Assembly (NCBI GenBank): GCA_012976225.1
Contig: JAAVVG010000002.1
Location: forward strand, 1,817,823 to 1,881,822
Reading direction: 5' to 3'
Length of the DNA stretch: 64,000 nt
From: Golubevia sp. BC0850
Taxonomy: Eukaryota > Basidiomycota > Exobasidiomycetes > Golubeviales > Golubeviaceae
Part shown: positions 42,273 through 52,804 of the stretch, one piece after another
How the letters are laid out: the number at the start of each line of letters is the position of its first letter
Numbering within the stretch: the stretch's first letter is position 1
The notes under the pieces: generated by a model
Database searches by the model: none
Seen by the model: the letters and a program-made list of their open reading frames with translations, nothing else
What the model was told of the DNA's origin: nothing
Made by a program: the position numbers and the translations under genes

Positions 42273-45200
42273 CTATTCCTCAACAACGAATGAGAGGGGC
42301 TTAAAAGGTGTTCCAGCAGCCATGTAATGCTTCGAACTGGCTTCGACCCAATGAAGACGAAGAGCGTGGAGGAAAGCACTGTTATGAGAGGAGAGAAAGA
42401 AAGGAGGTTAGAAATGCAGTTCACGATCGAAAACGAGGTGGACTGCAAGACCAATCTTTACTCACCTAAGTCCTTCCATGACACAAAGAATAGCCAGAGT
42501 AAGAACGAACCACATAGCGAAGGCGCAAACGGTTGCGATGGCCCCTAGAACTCCCGTCATTCCGAAGACGTTCTGAATGGTCATGGTCCAAAGAACCTCC
42601 GAAAGTTGAGCGTGAGCTAGAGATAGAGCCCATAGACGTAGATAAGAGGCGGTGTTCGAGATACAACCTAAGCAGAATTCGATGGTGTGAATGACTTGAT
42701 GAATGATGACTTCACCGATTTCGAATCCGTGGCCATGTTCACCTCCTTCTTCGTCATCTTGAGCAGCTCCTCCATTTGCGTGTCCGTTGGCACCTTCTTC
42801 TTCATCGTCGTCTTCTCCTACAGTTCCGACTTGCTGATAACCTGCACCTTGAGTCTTCTGGTTCTCCTTGTAAAGTACGTACGGTTTGGCGATTAGCATC
42901 CAAGGAACACAGACTGCAGCGATAAGAAGTAAAACGGTTTGGATGAAAGCCTGACCTCCATACAACTCCTTTTCTTTCTCAACGCTTCCTGGACTCAAGA
43001 ACATGTAGATCAACATGTTCAAAAGTCCTGGAGGGTTGTTTCTGAAAACGGTTCCACTTGCATCTTGTTCGTACCAATCAACGCTCCACTTGTAAATGAT
43101 AGTGATCACCAAGTAACCGAAAAGAGATTGCATGAAGAGCATTTGAGGAATGAATTCAGCCCAGATCTGATAATGTTTCTTGAAGTGAAGAGCGTTTGGA
43201 ACGTTCAGGCAGATGGCGAAGGACATGTGAAGAACTCCAAGAATGATGGACATCTTCATCTTCATAGAGTTGGTGAAGACGAGAGAGTTCTCAGTTCCGT
43301 GCCAGGTTGGATCCAAGCCGAAAGGATAGACATGATCGATCTTCTCAGCTTCGATCGAACCTTTCTTGTGTGGCCATTCCCAACCGGTATGGAAGAGATG
43401 CATCGACTTGGAGAAGATATCGTTGTAGAGGAAACCGGTGAAGATGGAGAAGGCTCCCATAAGAAGAATGATGTAACGACCGTAGAAGAACATTTCGAAA
43501 ATCTGTTGAAAGAGGGAGCAGAGGATGAAAAGGTCAGGAATGAAAGAAATGGTTGGACTGGACGTTCCTCTGCAACTCACCTCTCCGAGACCAGCTTTAG
43601 CTAGCTTCTTCTCGTAGATACACATGAAAGCAGCAGTGAGAAGCATGAGAGTTCCGTGTCCAACATCACCGAACATGACAGCGAAGAGGAAAGGGAAAGT
43701 GATGACGGTGAAGAGACCTGGGTTGACTTCTTGATAACTGGCGAATCCATAAGCGTCGATGATGGCTTGGAAACCTTCGGTGAACTTGTTGGTACGATGG
43801 AAGGTAGGTGGCTCCTTGGTAGTTTGAAGTTCCTGGAGAACGGGAGGAACGTTAGTTCCAGCTCTCTCGGTAGCTCGACGAAGTGCGAGTTGAACCAATC
43901 CAAGATCCGAAGTTGGACACCAACCCTCAGCGACGAGAGTCTTACGTCTACTGTCGTACATGCAAAGGTTCATGGCTCCGTATACAGTCTTCTCCTTTCT
44001 GACTACTTCCTCCCAGGCAGTGACGGACTCTGCGACCTTGACCATCTCAGTTCTACGAGCGGCATCGGTTGAGTAGAGGACTTGATGAAGATCTTCGAGA
44101 CGAGCTGAGACTTCACGTAGAGCTTCTTCACGTCTATCAGCATCGCTGTCGATTGGGTAGAGAGTCCCTCCCATAGATTCACTGATCTTGCGGATCTTGG
44201 TTAATAGCTCGTTTCCGTGAGCGAAGATGATGAAGACGTTCTTGAAGACTGGTCCTTCGACGGCTGGGTCCTCGAAAGGAGTCTCAATCTCGGCGTAGTT
44301 CATGTAGAGATTTCCGCGAAGAACTCTCCATAGGATGCGCTCGAAGGTGGACATACGAGATCGATCGATGGTACCAGCGATGAATCTAAAGAGAAAGGGA
44401 GAGGAAGGGGGAAGGGAAGGGGACGGGGTCAGCCATCGTGGGACCCAGAAGACCTTCGCAAACTCTCCTCAGGTGGTTCAAATTCTTCAGATATCATTCC
44501 GCATCGCAGTCCCCCGGCCCCGAGAGGCGCGGCAACCTCCTTCCTCCACCCCCCTATCTGTCCATTCCAGTCCTCCTGAGCTCAACTCACTCTAGATCAA
44601 AGGTTCCATATCCACTCTCATCCTGTCTCCCAGTGTTGAAAGCTCTACTCTCTACGTCGTCCAAAAGAGGAGCATTGGCATCATCAGTAGAGTTCCTAAC
44701 GTTTTCACCTCTACCTTCAGCTTGTTCGAAGAAGACAGCAGTCTCTCTCAAGACATGCTTTGCCTCTTCCAATTCCAACTTTCTCTTGATCAAAGATTCT
44801 GAGCCAGAGTTCATTTGATTCAACCTTTCTTCATGATCTTTGAGGCGATTGGATAGGTCATCTATCAATTGAGGTCCAACATGACCATTTCCGTCAGAGG
44901 AGAGAGTTACGAAAGGCATAGCTGATTCCAATGGTCTCATTGGGATTGAATCCTTTTCCAGTTGGGAAGTTAAGAAACGAACTCTTCTGTCCATTTCATC
45001 TAGACGACGAATGTCTGAGACGAAAGATCTTTGAAAAGGGGTTACATCTGGGTTCAGCTGCAGGAGGAGCGAAAGGGACGGGGAATACAAGATTAGCTCT
45101 CTTATACTGTATGCTGTACTGGATACACTCTTGGTACGATCTTGTTCTTTTAGAAGATCTATCTCTGTTGTCTGTCTGCTGCTGATTGTATACTCACATC

Positions 45201-45326
45201 CTTTAATTGAACGTTACCAAGTTGAGCCAATTCAGTCACGGTAGCGTGTGCAGATTCAGCTGGAATGTAAAGTTGAATGAGCGACATGGTCGCAGACCTG
45301 AACAAACTCTCATTGTGAGTCGCCAT
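42273..45326 (-). CDS. VPH1: V-ATPase V0 subunit a
   Basis: Subunit a provides the proton half-channels of the vacuolar-type ATPase. Minus-strand exons are 45326-45198, 45057-44591, 44385-43581, 43502-42466 and 42378-42273, giving 847 aa. The start includes [14 protein letters not shown] and the next exon [21 protein letters not shown]. The cytosolic half includes [20 protein letters not shown] and [10 protein letters not shown]. The membrane half has [12 protein letters not shown], and the essential arginine lies in [14 protein letters not shown] near residue 752. The last exon gives [16 protein letters not shown]. Intron 3 is 78 nt without a stop in frame, so retention would insert 26 residues between GLGE and IFEMF. 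The start lies 139 bp from a divergent small gene. Confidence 0.97.
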
Positions 45327-45465
45327 GATCCAGGAATCCAACAGGAATTTGAGGTGGTGGTGGAGAGGGTGGAAGGAGGAGGTTGCAGATTGCAGCTCTA
45401 CTGTAATCCTCTTCCTCCAACCCACCCAACGAATTCACCAACAAATCAATTTGCCATAAACCAAG

Positions 45466-45916
45466 ATGAGCGCAGCTGCAAGTGTTCTAGGATATGCTGG
45501 TGTAGGTTTCATCACAAGATGCTTCGCTTTGGGAATTCAGAAACGTAACATTCTAGATAGTGAGTCTCAGACAAAACAGCAGGAGGCATGCTATCAGAGT
45601 CGCTCGCTGAGATAGGGTATCCCGTGCATACAAATGAGCAAAAGAAGATACGAAGGACAATCAGATTGAGAACAACTGCCGTTTCAGACGATCGGTTTTG
45701 GGAGCTGAATGACTAACAAAGCTCTGTCTCTGTCCTCTTCATCCTCCGACCATAGATCTAGGAGGTCATGCTATGACAATGACAGCATTCGGAGCTGCTG
45801 GATATTGGCTTCATGGCGTTCAGGGTAGACAGTTGGAACTGATCGAAAACAAGAAGCAGCAAATCATTCAGAACAGGGAGAAGCTTCTATCTAAGGGAGG
45901 AGAGCATGAGGAATAG
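45466..45916 (+). CDS. Small conserved membrane protein, probably mitochondrial
   Basis: Predicted 84 aa from exons 45466-45559 and 45756-45916. It has ASVLGYAGVGFITRCFALG near 5-23 and GGHAMTMTAFGAAGYWLHG near 33-51, two short hydrophobic stretches, then a charged helix (GRQLELIENKKQQIIQNRE). This layout resembles small accessory subunits of mitochondrial complex I in fungi; the comparison is from memory of the type and is weak. It shares a 139-bp divergent region with VPH1. Confidence 0.7.
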
Positions 45917-47102
45917 AGAGGGAGAGGCAGGTGACCCAAGTTTCGAAAGGGGAGAATAGCTGTTAAGAAAGGAGAGTTGAATGGGAGAAATGGACTGAGA
46001 GGATGGAAGCACCGATGAAAGATTGGAAGAAGACGGAGTTCAAGATTTCTAAGATAGAGGAAGAGAGTAAAGTTGAAGTGCTATCATCTACAGAAGTCTT
46101 CTAGGTAGTCAAAATCAACGAATCTAAGACCAAGATATTCAAGATTAGTTTCGAGACTCAAGAGACAGTTTAAGATCCATTTACAAGTCCCCACAAGTTC
46201 GATTTGTTCCTCTTCCTTCTTCTATCTTTCTCTCTCAAGTTTCAATCCCTCTGTTTCTTTCAATCTTCTCATTCGATGGTCTTAGTTCTTACTACTTCAA
46301 TTCCAACGTTTTCCTTCGTCATATTCTGGAGTGAGTGGTGTAGTGAAGCCTTTCCGTTCTCGTCCTCCAAGAGCCCATTTCAAGAGGAGCTCTATCTGTC
46401 CAAAGCTGATGATCTAAGACGTAAATCAGCGCCTCTCTTTCCTGTGATGCTACTTTGGCACATGAGGTAGCTGTCTTGGTGCTAGTAGAAGGAGGGGCAG
46501 TGTCGGAACAGCTCCATATCCAACACTCTTACCTGAATTCAAGATGTTCGCAGAGAACTCAATTTCAAAGTTAAGGAGTCGAAGAGGTGAAGGGCCTTCT
46601 GGCCCTATGAATACTGCTGGTTCAAATTTTGACGAGAAAAGAAACCTCTCAGTAGAAGTCAATAAATAAAATTGCTTTGAACGCGACATGTCAACCAAAC
46701 CTAAAGGACCAGGGGAAGCCGGGAAGTTAGAGAGATCCAACGTATATGAAACAGTGAAGAAAGATCGAACGAGGTCTATGAATGTTCAGTTGGTGGTTTT
46801 GATTTTGGATAGTGACGGCGAAAGAGATGAAGAATGATGGGAAGAAAGATGCTTGGGAGAGGACGAGTTTCGAACAGAGAAATCAAAGTAAAAAGAAGAG
46901 AAAACAAAAGGAGATAGTAAGGTATAATAGAAGTTGAAGATGAAACATGGTGTTGGAAATGATTCTTAGGTAGGGACTTGACAGGAGAGACCGAAGGAGA
47001 ATGATGTTAGAGGTTTGAAATTAGACTTGAAATTGAAGGATCGAACTTTGAATGAAGATCTAGCCGTTGACTTTCATACGTTTGAGGAGAGAGAAATTAA
47101 AG
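45917..47102. other. Intergenic region between convergent genes
   Basis: About 1.2 kb. The left part is purine-rich, likely 3' UTR of the small membrane protein. A possible minus-strand small gene lies at 46689 downward and is listed separately. Nothing else supported was seen. Confidence 0.45.
46389..46689 (-). CDS. Possible small two-exon gene, unknown
   Basis: From the ATG at 46689 the frame reads MSRSKQFYLLTSTERFLFSS and later PAVFIGPEGPSPLRLLNFEIE. A GTAAGA donor follows NILNS. Joining to the AG of TCACAG near 46440 gives a short ending (KRGADLRLRSSALDR) and a stop near 46390-46400. The sequence looks protein-like, but there is no family match, and the second exon is a guess. Confidence 0.22.
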
Positions 47103-49827
47103 CTACATTCCCCCGTGGCCTTCTCCAGCATTCACAGCTGCAGTGATGTTATCTCCTAGCATAGTAGCAGTCGCGAATGCTAGAACTAGAAGAGCTTGAC
47201 CAATGACATCTACCAGAGATGAGACATACGGTAGGCAGTAGACGTCTGTTGGTTGGAGAGGGAGTGACAGCAAGTCAGCGTCGAGGGGCAAATCTGGAGA
47301 AGAGAGACTGAAAGGACTCACCTGGGTCGTAATCTCTTGACCAAAGGAAGTGACAAATGCAATGCGAGAGGAAGAGTGCGATGCAGCCCTGTAAAAGGAA
47401 TAGAGAATGAAAAGTCACAGAAAGAAGTGTAAGCGGAGAGGTTGACATACATCAGGATCTCTCAGTCATTTCACTCACAGCTGAAGTAGAAATCGCCATG
47501 AAACAAATGACGAATGGCCATCCGAAGCTCATTTGACCAGTCGACCAGACCAAGAGTAAGAAGACGGAGTTGATAGAGATGGCGATCGAGAGTAGAGTGA
47601 TTGGAACCAACCAGCCTTCTGCCAGAGGTCCGATTCCGAACTTGTTCAAGAATGAAAAGCAGGAGAAGGTTCTCTTTCTATTGCTTCTATTTCTTCCTCC
47701 TGTACCCATGGTAGAAGACTCAGCGCCTGCTTTTCCTTCTCCCGAATGGAGGACTGTTGAGATCCTACTTGCGAAGATGGCTCCACATGCTCCTGGCAGA
47801 CCGGTAACGACTGGGGCTAGTAGAGCAAAGCCTTCGTATTTTTGAACAAAAGCGTCCAAGACTAGACCTGCACCAGAAGAGATGAACATCGCTACTAAAA
47901 GCGGAATCCAACCACTTGATAGAAGTTCTCTGACGTATGCGTTTCGATACGTTACGACGAAGCACGAGGTGCACGCCACGACGAGACCAATCAAGATGAG
48001 AGTCGCTAGGAAAGTACCCTCGAACTTGATCATGACCGAACCCAGCAGACCTAAAAGTGTCAACGTCAGAAGGTCACCTAGCGAAGCTGCCAAAGGAGAT
48101 GCTATGAAATTTCGAGAAAGGCGGGGAAGTGTCAGACGAGAGAAGGAAGTCGCCGTAGTAGCAGAACAAAGTATGTACTAACCTATGTTATCTGGATTAC
48201 CACCGAGCCTACGAGTGACCACCACAAGAGCGCACATGAAGGATCCAAGAATGGCTGAAGATAAAGAAGCGCTGAGCATTCCAGTCGCTAGAACAAGAAC
48301 GAACTCGAAGTATCCATTCCTCAGCTTGAGAGCTGGATCCGTAGCTTCGTGATGATGATGTATGATCCTCCTGGGCTGTAAAGCAGAAGAGGAGGGGGGT
48401 CCGACTGCTCCACGTTTGGAGAATCTAGAGCGAACCATAGAGATAGTACTGCTAAGCAGCAAGTCTACGTTCCTGTTCTTAGAGTTGCCCTTTCCACTGC
48501 CGCTTCCAGAAGATGGAGCTTCGTTCTCTGGCATCGCTACTCCCAGAACGAAGGCGAGAAGACCTGCGAATGAGGAGACGATGAGCGCTTGAACTTGAAG
48601 GAGTGCGAGATTCCCCTTGATGAGAGTCTGACGAGTACGACGAATGTCAAGCTCTCCAATGTTGGCCTGATGAAATGAGTGGGAAAGGGAGAGGTCTGGT
48701 AAGGAGATGCGAGATTGAGAATGCAACTCTGTTTTGAGACACTCACAGAGGTCGACATTCTCAGACTTAGATTCATCTCGAGATTCCCTTTCAGATTGAG
48801 CAAGATAGGAGTGAGGATGAATAATTTGTCGCACTTGACGAATACGGGCCACCGCTGTAGGTATTGAGAGAGAACGGCTCAAGGTCAGAGGTGAGACTTG
48901 GAGGGAGAAAGAAGGGGGCGAGGACACTCACAGCAAGATGAACGAGCAGCTCCCCAGAAAACATCAGACTGAAAACTGATAGAATCAAAGTAGGAATTGC
49001 CTGCAGGGAGTTGATAGGTTGTGATGCAAGAAGTTCAGTTGGAGAGGAAGGAGGTCGGGACAGATAAGGGCTAGAGCCCACTTGGTCTGTGAGCTTGAAT
49101 CTTCTTCCATCCCCTCCCTTTAAGGTGTCTCCAATCCGAAATATTGAAATCTCAAAAGCACCGCTTCTACCGTGACATCAATCCGCCCTGCAACCCTGCT
49201 GAGACTCACCTCTCTTCCGATCTCCCACATTTGACCAGCAACTCCCTTCTTGAAGATCATTCCATGAGTTTCGCTCCTATCTGCAAACCCTCTAGGAGAA
49301 TGAGGTCCTTCATCTTCATTATCGTCCTCGTCGTATAGAGGTACATCCTCTCTATGATATCTATTGGCCTTGACGACATCGATATTTGACCGACCACCTA
49401 CTTGCTGCTCCTCATCTTGGTCTTCATCGTCCTCTTCCCCGTAGCCTTGAATCTCACCAACTCTCTTAATGCGACTACTTCCACCACGATTGCTGTTGTA
49501 CTTGGACCTTCGAGCCTTGCGATCTTCTTCATCCGAGAGTCTAGAGATTAGACCTGCATCCTCTTCTTGGTCCGAACCACTGGAATCTGAAGCGGCATCA
49601 TCTTCTAGATCGAGCTGATGCTGTGATCCTGATCCTTCTCCTGCTATTCCCATCAGGTTCTGTTCATGCTGAGAAAGGCCATGATCTGAACGAGAGGGTA
49701 AAGCGTGCAAGGAATGAAGGGAGTTCCTGTTGGACTGCTCGCTGTTGGTTCGCAGTAAGGTGTTTGGAGAGAGTTGCTGCTGATAGTTGGAAGGAGGAGA
49801 TGGGGGTTCGCCTTGATTACCAGGCAT
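47103..49827 (-). CDS. SLC41/MgtE-type divalent cation transporter
   Basis: Integral membrane transporter of the SLC41 group (bacterial MgtE relatives), which move Mg2+ or other divalent cations. Minus-strand exons are 49827-49210, 49000-48932, 48854-48747, 48666-48183, 48101-47479, 47388-47322 and 47245-47103, giving 703 aa. Residues 1-200 are a disordered acidic cytosolic tail. The first membrane segment is in exon 2 (PTLILSVFSLMFSG). Signature text follows: PILLNLKGNLEMNLSLR near 250, ANIGELD, and GGNPDNIASPLAASLGD near 425-440. The second half repeats the fold (TGLPGACGAIFASR near 535). The last exon ends in a hydrophobic segment and EGHGGM. It could be vacuolar or plasma membrane; sequence alone does not say. 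Confidence 0.92.
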
Positions 49828-50736
49828 TGAATATTGAGTGAGGAATGATAGGGTGGTTGAAAATTGACTTTGATCGTGTGAGATGGAACTTGAAAGTCGA
49901 GAAGGGAGGATCGAGTTCGAGACCGTTTGGCCCGCACCAAGAAGCCCGTGGTCTTCATTTTGGTTCGTCTACCTCCGTCAGCGCAGCCACCATTCTCAAC
50001 TTCATTTCAGTTGTAGAATAAGCCGATCATATTCTTTCCATACAAGGAAGAAGGCAACAGGGAACAGTCAGACATCAACCCAAAAACAATGGCAGTAAAA
50101 AAGACAATCTTTAGCGCCTGCCGCCTGCCAAACCCTGGTTTCTCCTTCGCCACAGGCAACAACAGGGCAGGGACAAAGGATATGTATGACTGCTCGAAGA
50201 CTCGGTATAATCTATGGCAAGCGACACTGAGGATGGAGCCGCTGGACGGGCTCTACAGAATAGGAAGGGAAGCTGGAAGGATCCAATGCTGTTCGCCAGG
50301 TCTCTTGCAGGTCTCTTGGGATTCGCTACAGCTTTGGCTCCCGTTGATGATTTGTCGATGGAGGAGTAGACTCTCTCGAATTGGCTATATCTGTACATAC
50401 GGCACCGCGAGTCGACAATTGGCGCACTCGACTTTCAGATATCTTTCCACATCTCTCAAAAGATTCACATTTGCTGAGATTTATGAGACAGAAATTCTAA
50501 CCCACCACTCTCTTAATTGATTTACTCCATCAAAGTCGAAACGACCGCAGACCATGGGGGCGCTTGCATGAGGCATGAGGGCAATCGGCTGTGTGGGGAG
50601 AAAACTATAAAGTCGAGGTAAAAGTAGAACTTCAATTTCTTCTCCCCCTTTTCAATTTATCTTAAGAAGCGTTAGAAGAGGAAAGAGATCCCTCTCGAAG
50701 CACTTTTCAACTCTCAACTCAACTCGGGAAACAGGC
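49828..50736. promoter_or_regulatory. Divergent intergenic region
   Basis: About 910 bp between the starts of the transporter (minus) and the Cys-rich protein (plus). TATAAAG occurs near 50607 and a TCTCAACTCAACTC leader near 50710, close to the plus-strand start. A 143-codon plus frame at 50089 has an ATG but no coherent product. Confidence 0.45.
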
Positions 50737-51305
50737 ATGTCGGAAATCGTAGGAGCTTGTTGCGCAGGCATTTTCGTCAACAGTTGGTCACAAAGTGAGT
50801 CTTCAGAAGAGACAGTTTTTCTAAGATTCGAAATGAGAGTAGTGAAGTAGTTCTTTAAGCTCTAGTTCTTCAACCTCTTTGCCCAACTCACTCGTGAATT
50901 CAGGGGCGTGCGGGTCTTGCAGATGTTGCAATTCTCTTTGTAAATGCAAGTGCTGCACTGATACAAGTGAGTTTTGACCTTTCCGGAGTAGCAAACAAAC
51001 AGTCAGCCAATAAAGAACGATAGTGAACTCTCTGTCCGCTCTCAATCGTTTCCTTGCCAGGTGAATTCAACCCCGAGGATTGGCCCGAACTTCAAGAGAG
51101 ATTCAGAAAGAGAACCAAAAGAGAGAAGAGGAACAAGGTCCCACTGTTTATAACAAGAAAAAACCGATGGAAATTCCGACTGGTGAACATGTACGAGAAG
51201 AATAGATTCGATCCGGCGAAGATTAGACAAATTCAACAGAGTGATCAGCGAGAAACATTTGGAGATGGGGATAGACAAGAGATTCCGTTTAAGCAACAAA
51301 AATAG
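50737..51305 (+). CDS. Small Cys-rich protein, unknown function
   Basis: Predicted 121 aa from exons 50737-50794, 50904-50966 and 51061-51305, all joins in phase 1. The start MSEIVGACCAGIFVNSW has a CC pair near residues 8-9. Exon 2 is a cysteine knot-like stretch, ACGSCRCCNSLCKCKCC, with nine Cys in 17 residues. The rest is basic (RFRKRTKREKRNK) and contains NPEDWPELQE. Similar Cys-clustered small proteins without a signal peptide are widespread in basidiomycetes and may be palmitoylated at membranes or bind metal; neither is shown here. It is convergent with the secreted protein at 51366, only 60 bp away. Confidence 0.7.
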
Positions 51306-51365
51306 TCTCCTGGGAAGAAAAGGGAAGGTACATCGGTTGCAAAAGATAGAGGTGAAGTGTCAAAA

Positions 51366-52088
51366 TTAACATCCAGTGTTGACATTGTAAGGGCCCCACC
51401 AAGTCTCCTCGGTATCACGGTAGTAACCGTTGTCATTATCGTTATCGACGAAATAGTCGACGACTGATAGATAGTATTGACCTCTGACTCCACAAGGGAT
51501 ATAGATGTTGTCAGCTTCAATCAGAGATCTGTCCCCTCGAACCTTACGTCCGTATTGAGAATTGATTGAAACTCTTCCATAGTTTCTGGTGTCGACGAAG
51601 GCTAACTCGACGTAGTCGGTAGTCTAGTGAAGATAAACAGAGTTTGGGAGGTTAGCGAGAGGTGATTGAATCAACATTTTGGTGGAAGGAGAGCGTGGGA
51701 GGGAAGGCAGGGGAGGAGAAGGACAAGATCGGGTGAAAGATGAAGCGGCTAGAAAGAGAAGGAATAGTATACTCACTTGATAGTAGCCATCCTTGCCCTT
51801 GAAGAGAAGATCGAAAGTTCTTCCCAGGGTGTATGCATTGCTTGGGCTGCACAAGGTATCTTCATTTTGTGAAGCACATCTTTGGTATTCGTAGTCGTAT
51901 CCTCCGTATCTTTCAGAAACCTCCGAAACTTCACGCTTGATGGAATCTTGGGCAGCTTTTTGCAGGTCTGCCTTTACGACTTGAACCTTGGGTGGGAGAG
52001 CTACTGTCTCAATTTTATCTTCGACTGAAGCTGCTTTAGTTAAAGCTAGAAAAGAAGTGAAGGCTAAGATTGAAAATGAGATTCTCAT
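51366..52088 (-). CDS. Small secreted four-Cys protein, family member B
   Basis: Predicted 189-aa secreted protein from minus-strand exons 52088-51777 and 51623-51366. A signal peptide covers residues 1-20 (core FSILAFTSFLAL). A pro-region with a KR pair at 51-52 follows and may be cut by a Kex2-like protease. Cysteines are at 71, 80, 148 and 189. The block C-x8-C-SPS, LGRTFDLLF, TDYVEL, LIEADNIYIPCGVRG and WWGPYNVNTGC is shared with gene A at 30986-31576. The 40-residue extension before the first Cys is unique to B. The single intron is not at the same place as in A. A TATAAAAA element lies about 100 nt upstream. Confidence 0.8.
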
Positions 52089-52804
52089 CCTGATTGAGTT
52101 CTAATTTCTTGAGTTGAGATTGGGTTGGAACGAGTGGAGAGAGCTTGCGAATCGAGTCTCTCAAGTTGACGAAAAGGGGGGCTCTTTTTATACTTGTTCT
52201 TCGGACCGACTGCCTCCTTTTCACCCTGAGATGAATAGATACAAGACTTGCCTTTGGTTCAATGGCTTAGAGATCCCGATTGCAAACCTCAGATGATCGT
52301 CAAATGGCGGTGTAGTCAAGAAGACGAGAGCGTTTCCCCCTTAGCAACTGACAAACTTTCAGAGGTCGGAACTCCTTTCCAATTGCAGGAAGTCGTCTAA
52401 GAGTCAGCGATTCCCGAACTTTTGAAAGCTCCAGTCTTTAAAATAGAAGGTTCCGAAGGACAATCTCCCCCTGAGCACTCAATCGAATCCTCGACCTTGG
52501 GTGCTCGAACCCTAAAGCTGAAGCCCTTGCTCACCACTCACTCATCGCTCAATCCCATTCTACCCGCAGTCACCCAGAGCAACCCAAGCAATCAAAGATC
52601 TAATTGAGACCTTCACAGGTTCGAGATTACAGCACTGATAGAATGTCCTATTCTCGTGAACTTGGTAAAGAGACAGAGAAAGTTAGATTCGTACGAAAGG
52701 TCTATAAGGTACGCATTATTTTGTTGATAGTCAATTCACAGAGAAACCAATCTGAGAGGAGCTAAAAAGCAGGGGAGACCCAAGAAAAGGAGAGTTTGAA
52801 AAGC
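52089..52804. promoter_or_regulatory. Upstream region of secreted protein B
   Basis: About 715 bp between the start of the secreted gene and the stop of SUI3. TATAAAAA on the minus strand at 52192-52185 is a likely TATA box. The part near 52600-52800 is probably SUI3 3' UTR. No gene was seen. Confidence 0.5.
52185..52192 (-). promoter_or_regulatory. TATA box of secreted protein B
   Basis: TATAAAAA on the minus strand, about 97-104 nt before the ATG at 52088. Position and sequence fit a TATA box. Confidence 0.5.

Noticed and set aside
42687-44072. Long plus-strand frames within VPH1
   Set aside because: They are antisense shadows of the conserved V-ATPase exons.
50089-50520. Plus-strand ATG frame of 143 codons
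   Set aside because: Composition does not look like protein from this genome, and it sits in the divergent promoter region of two genes.
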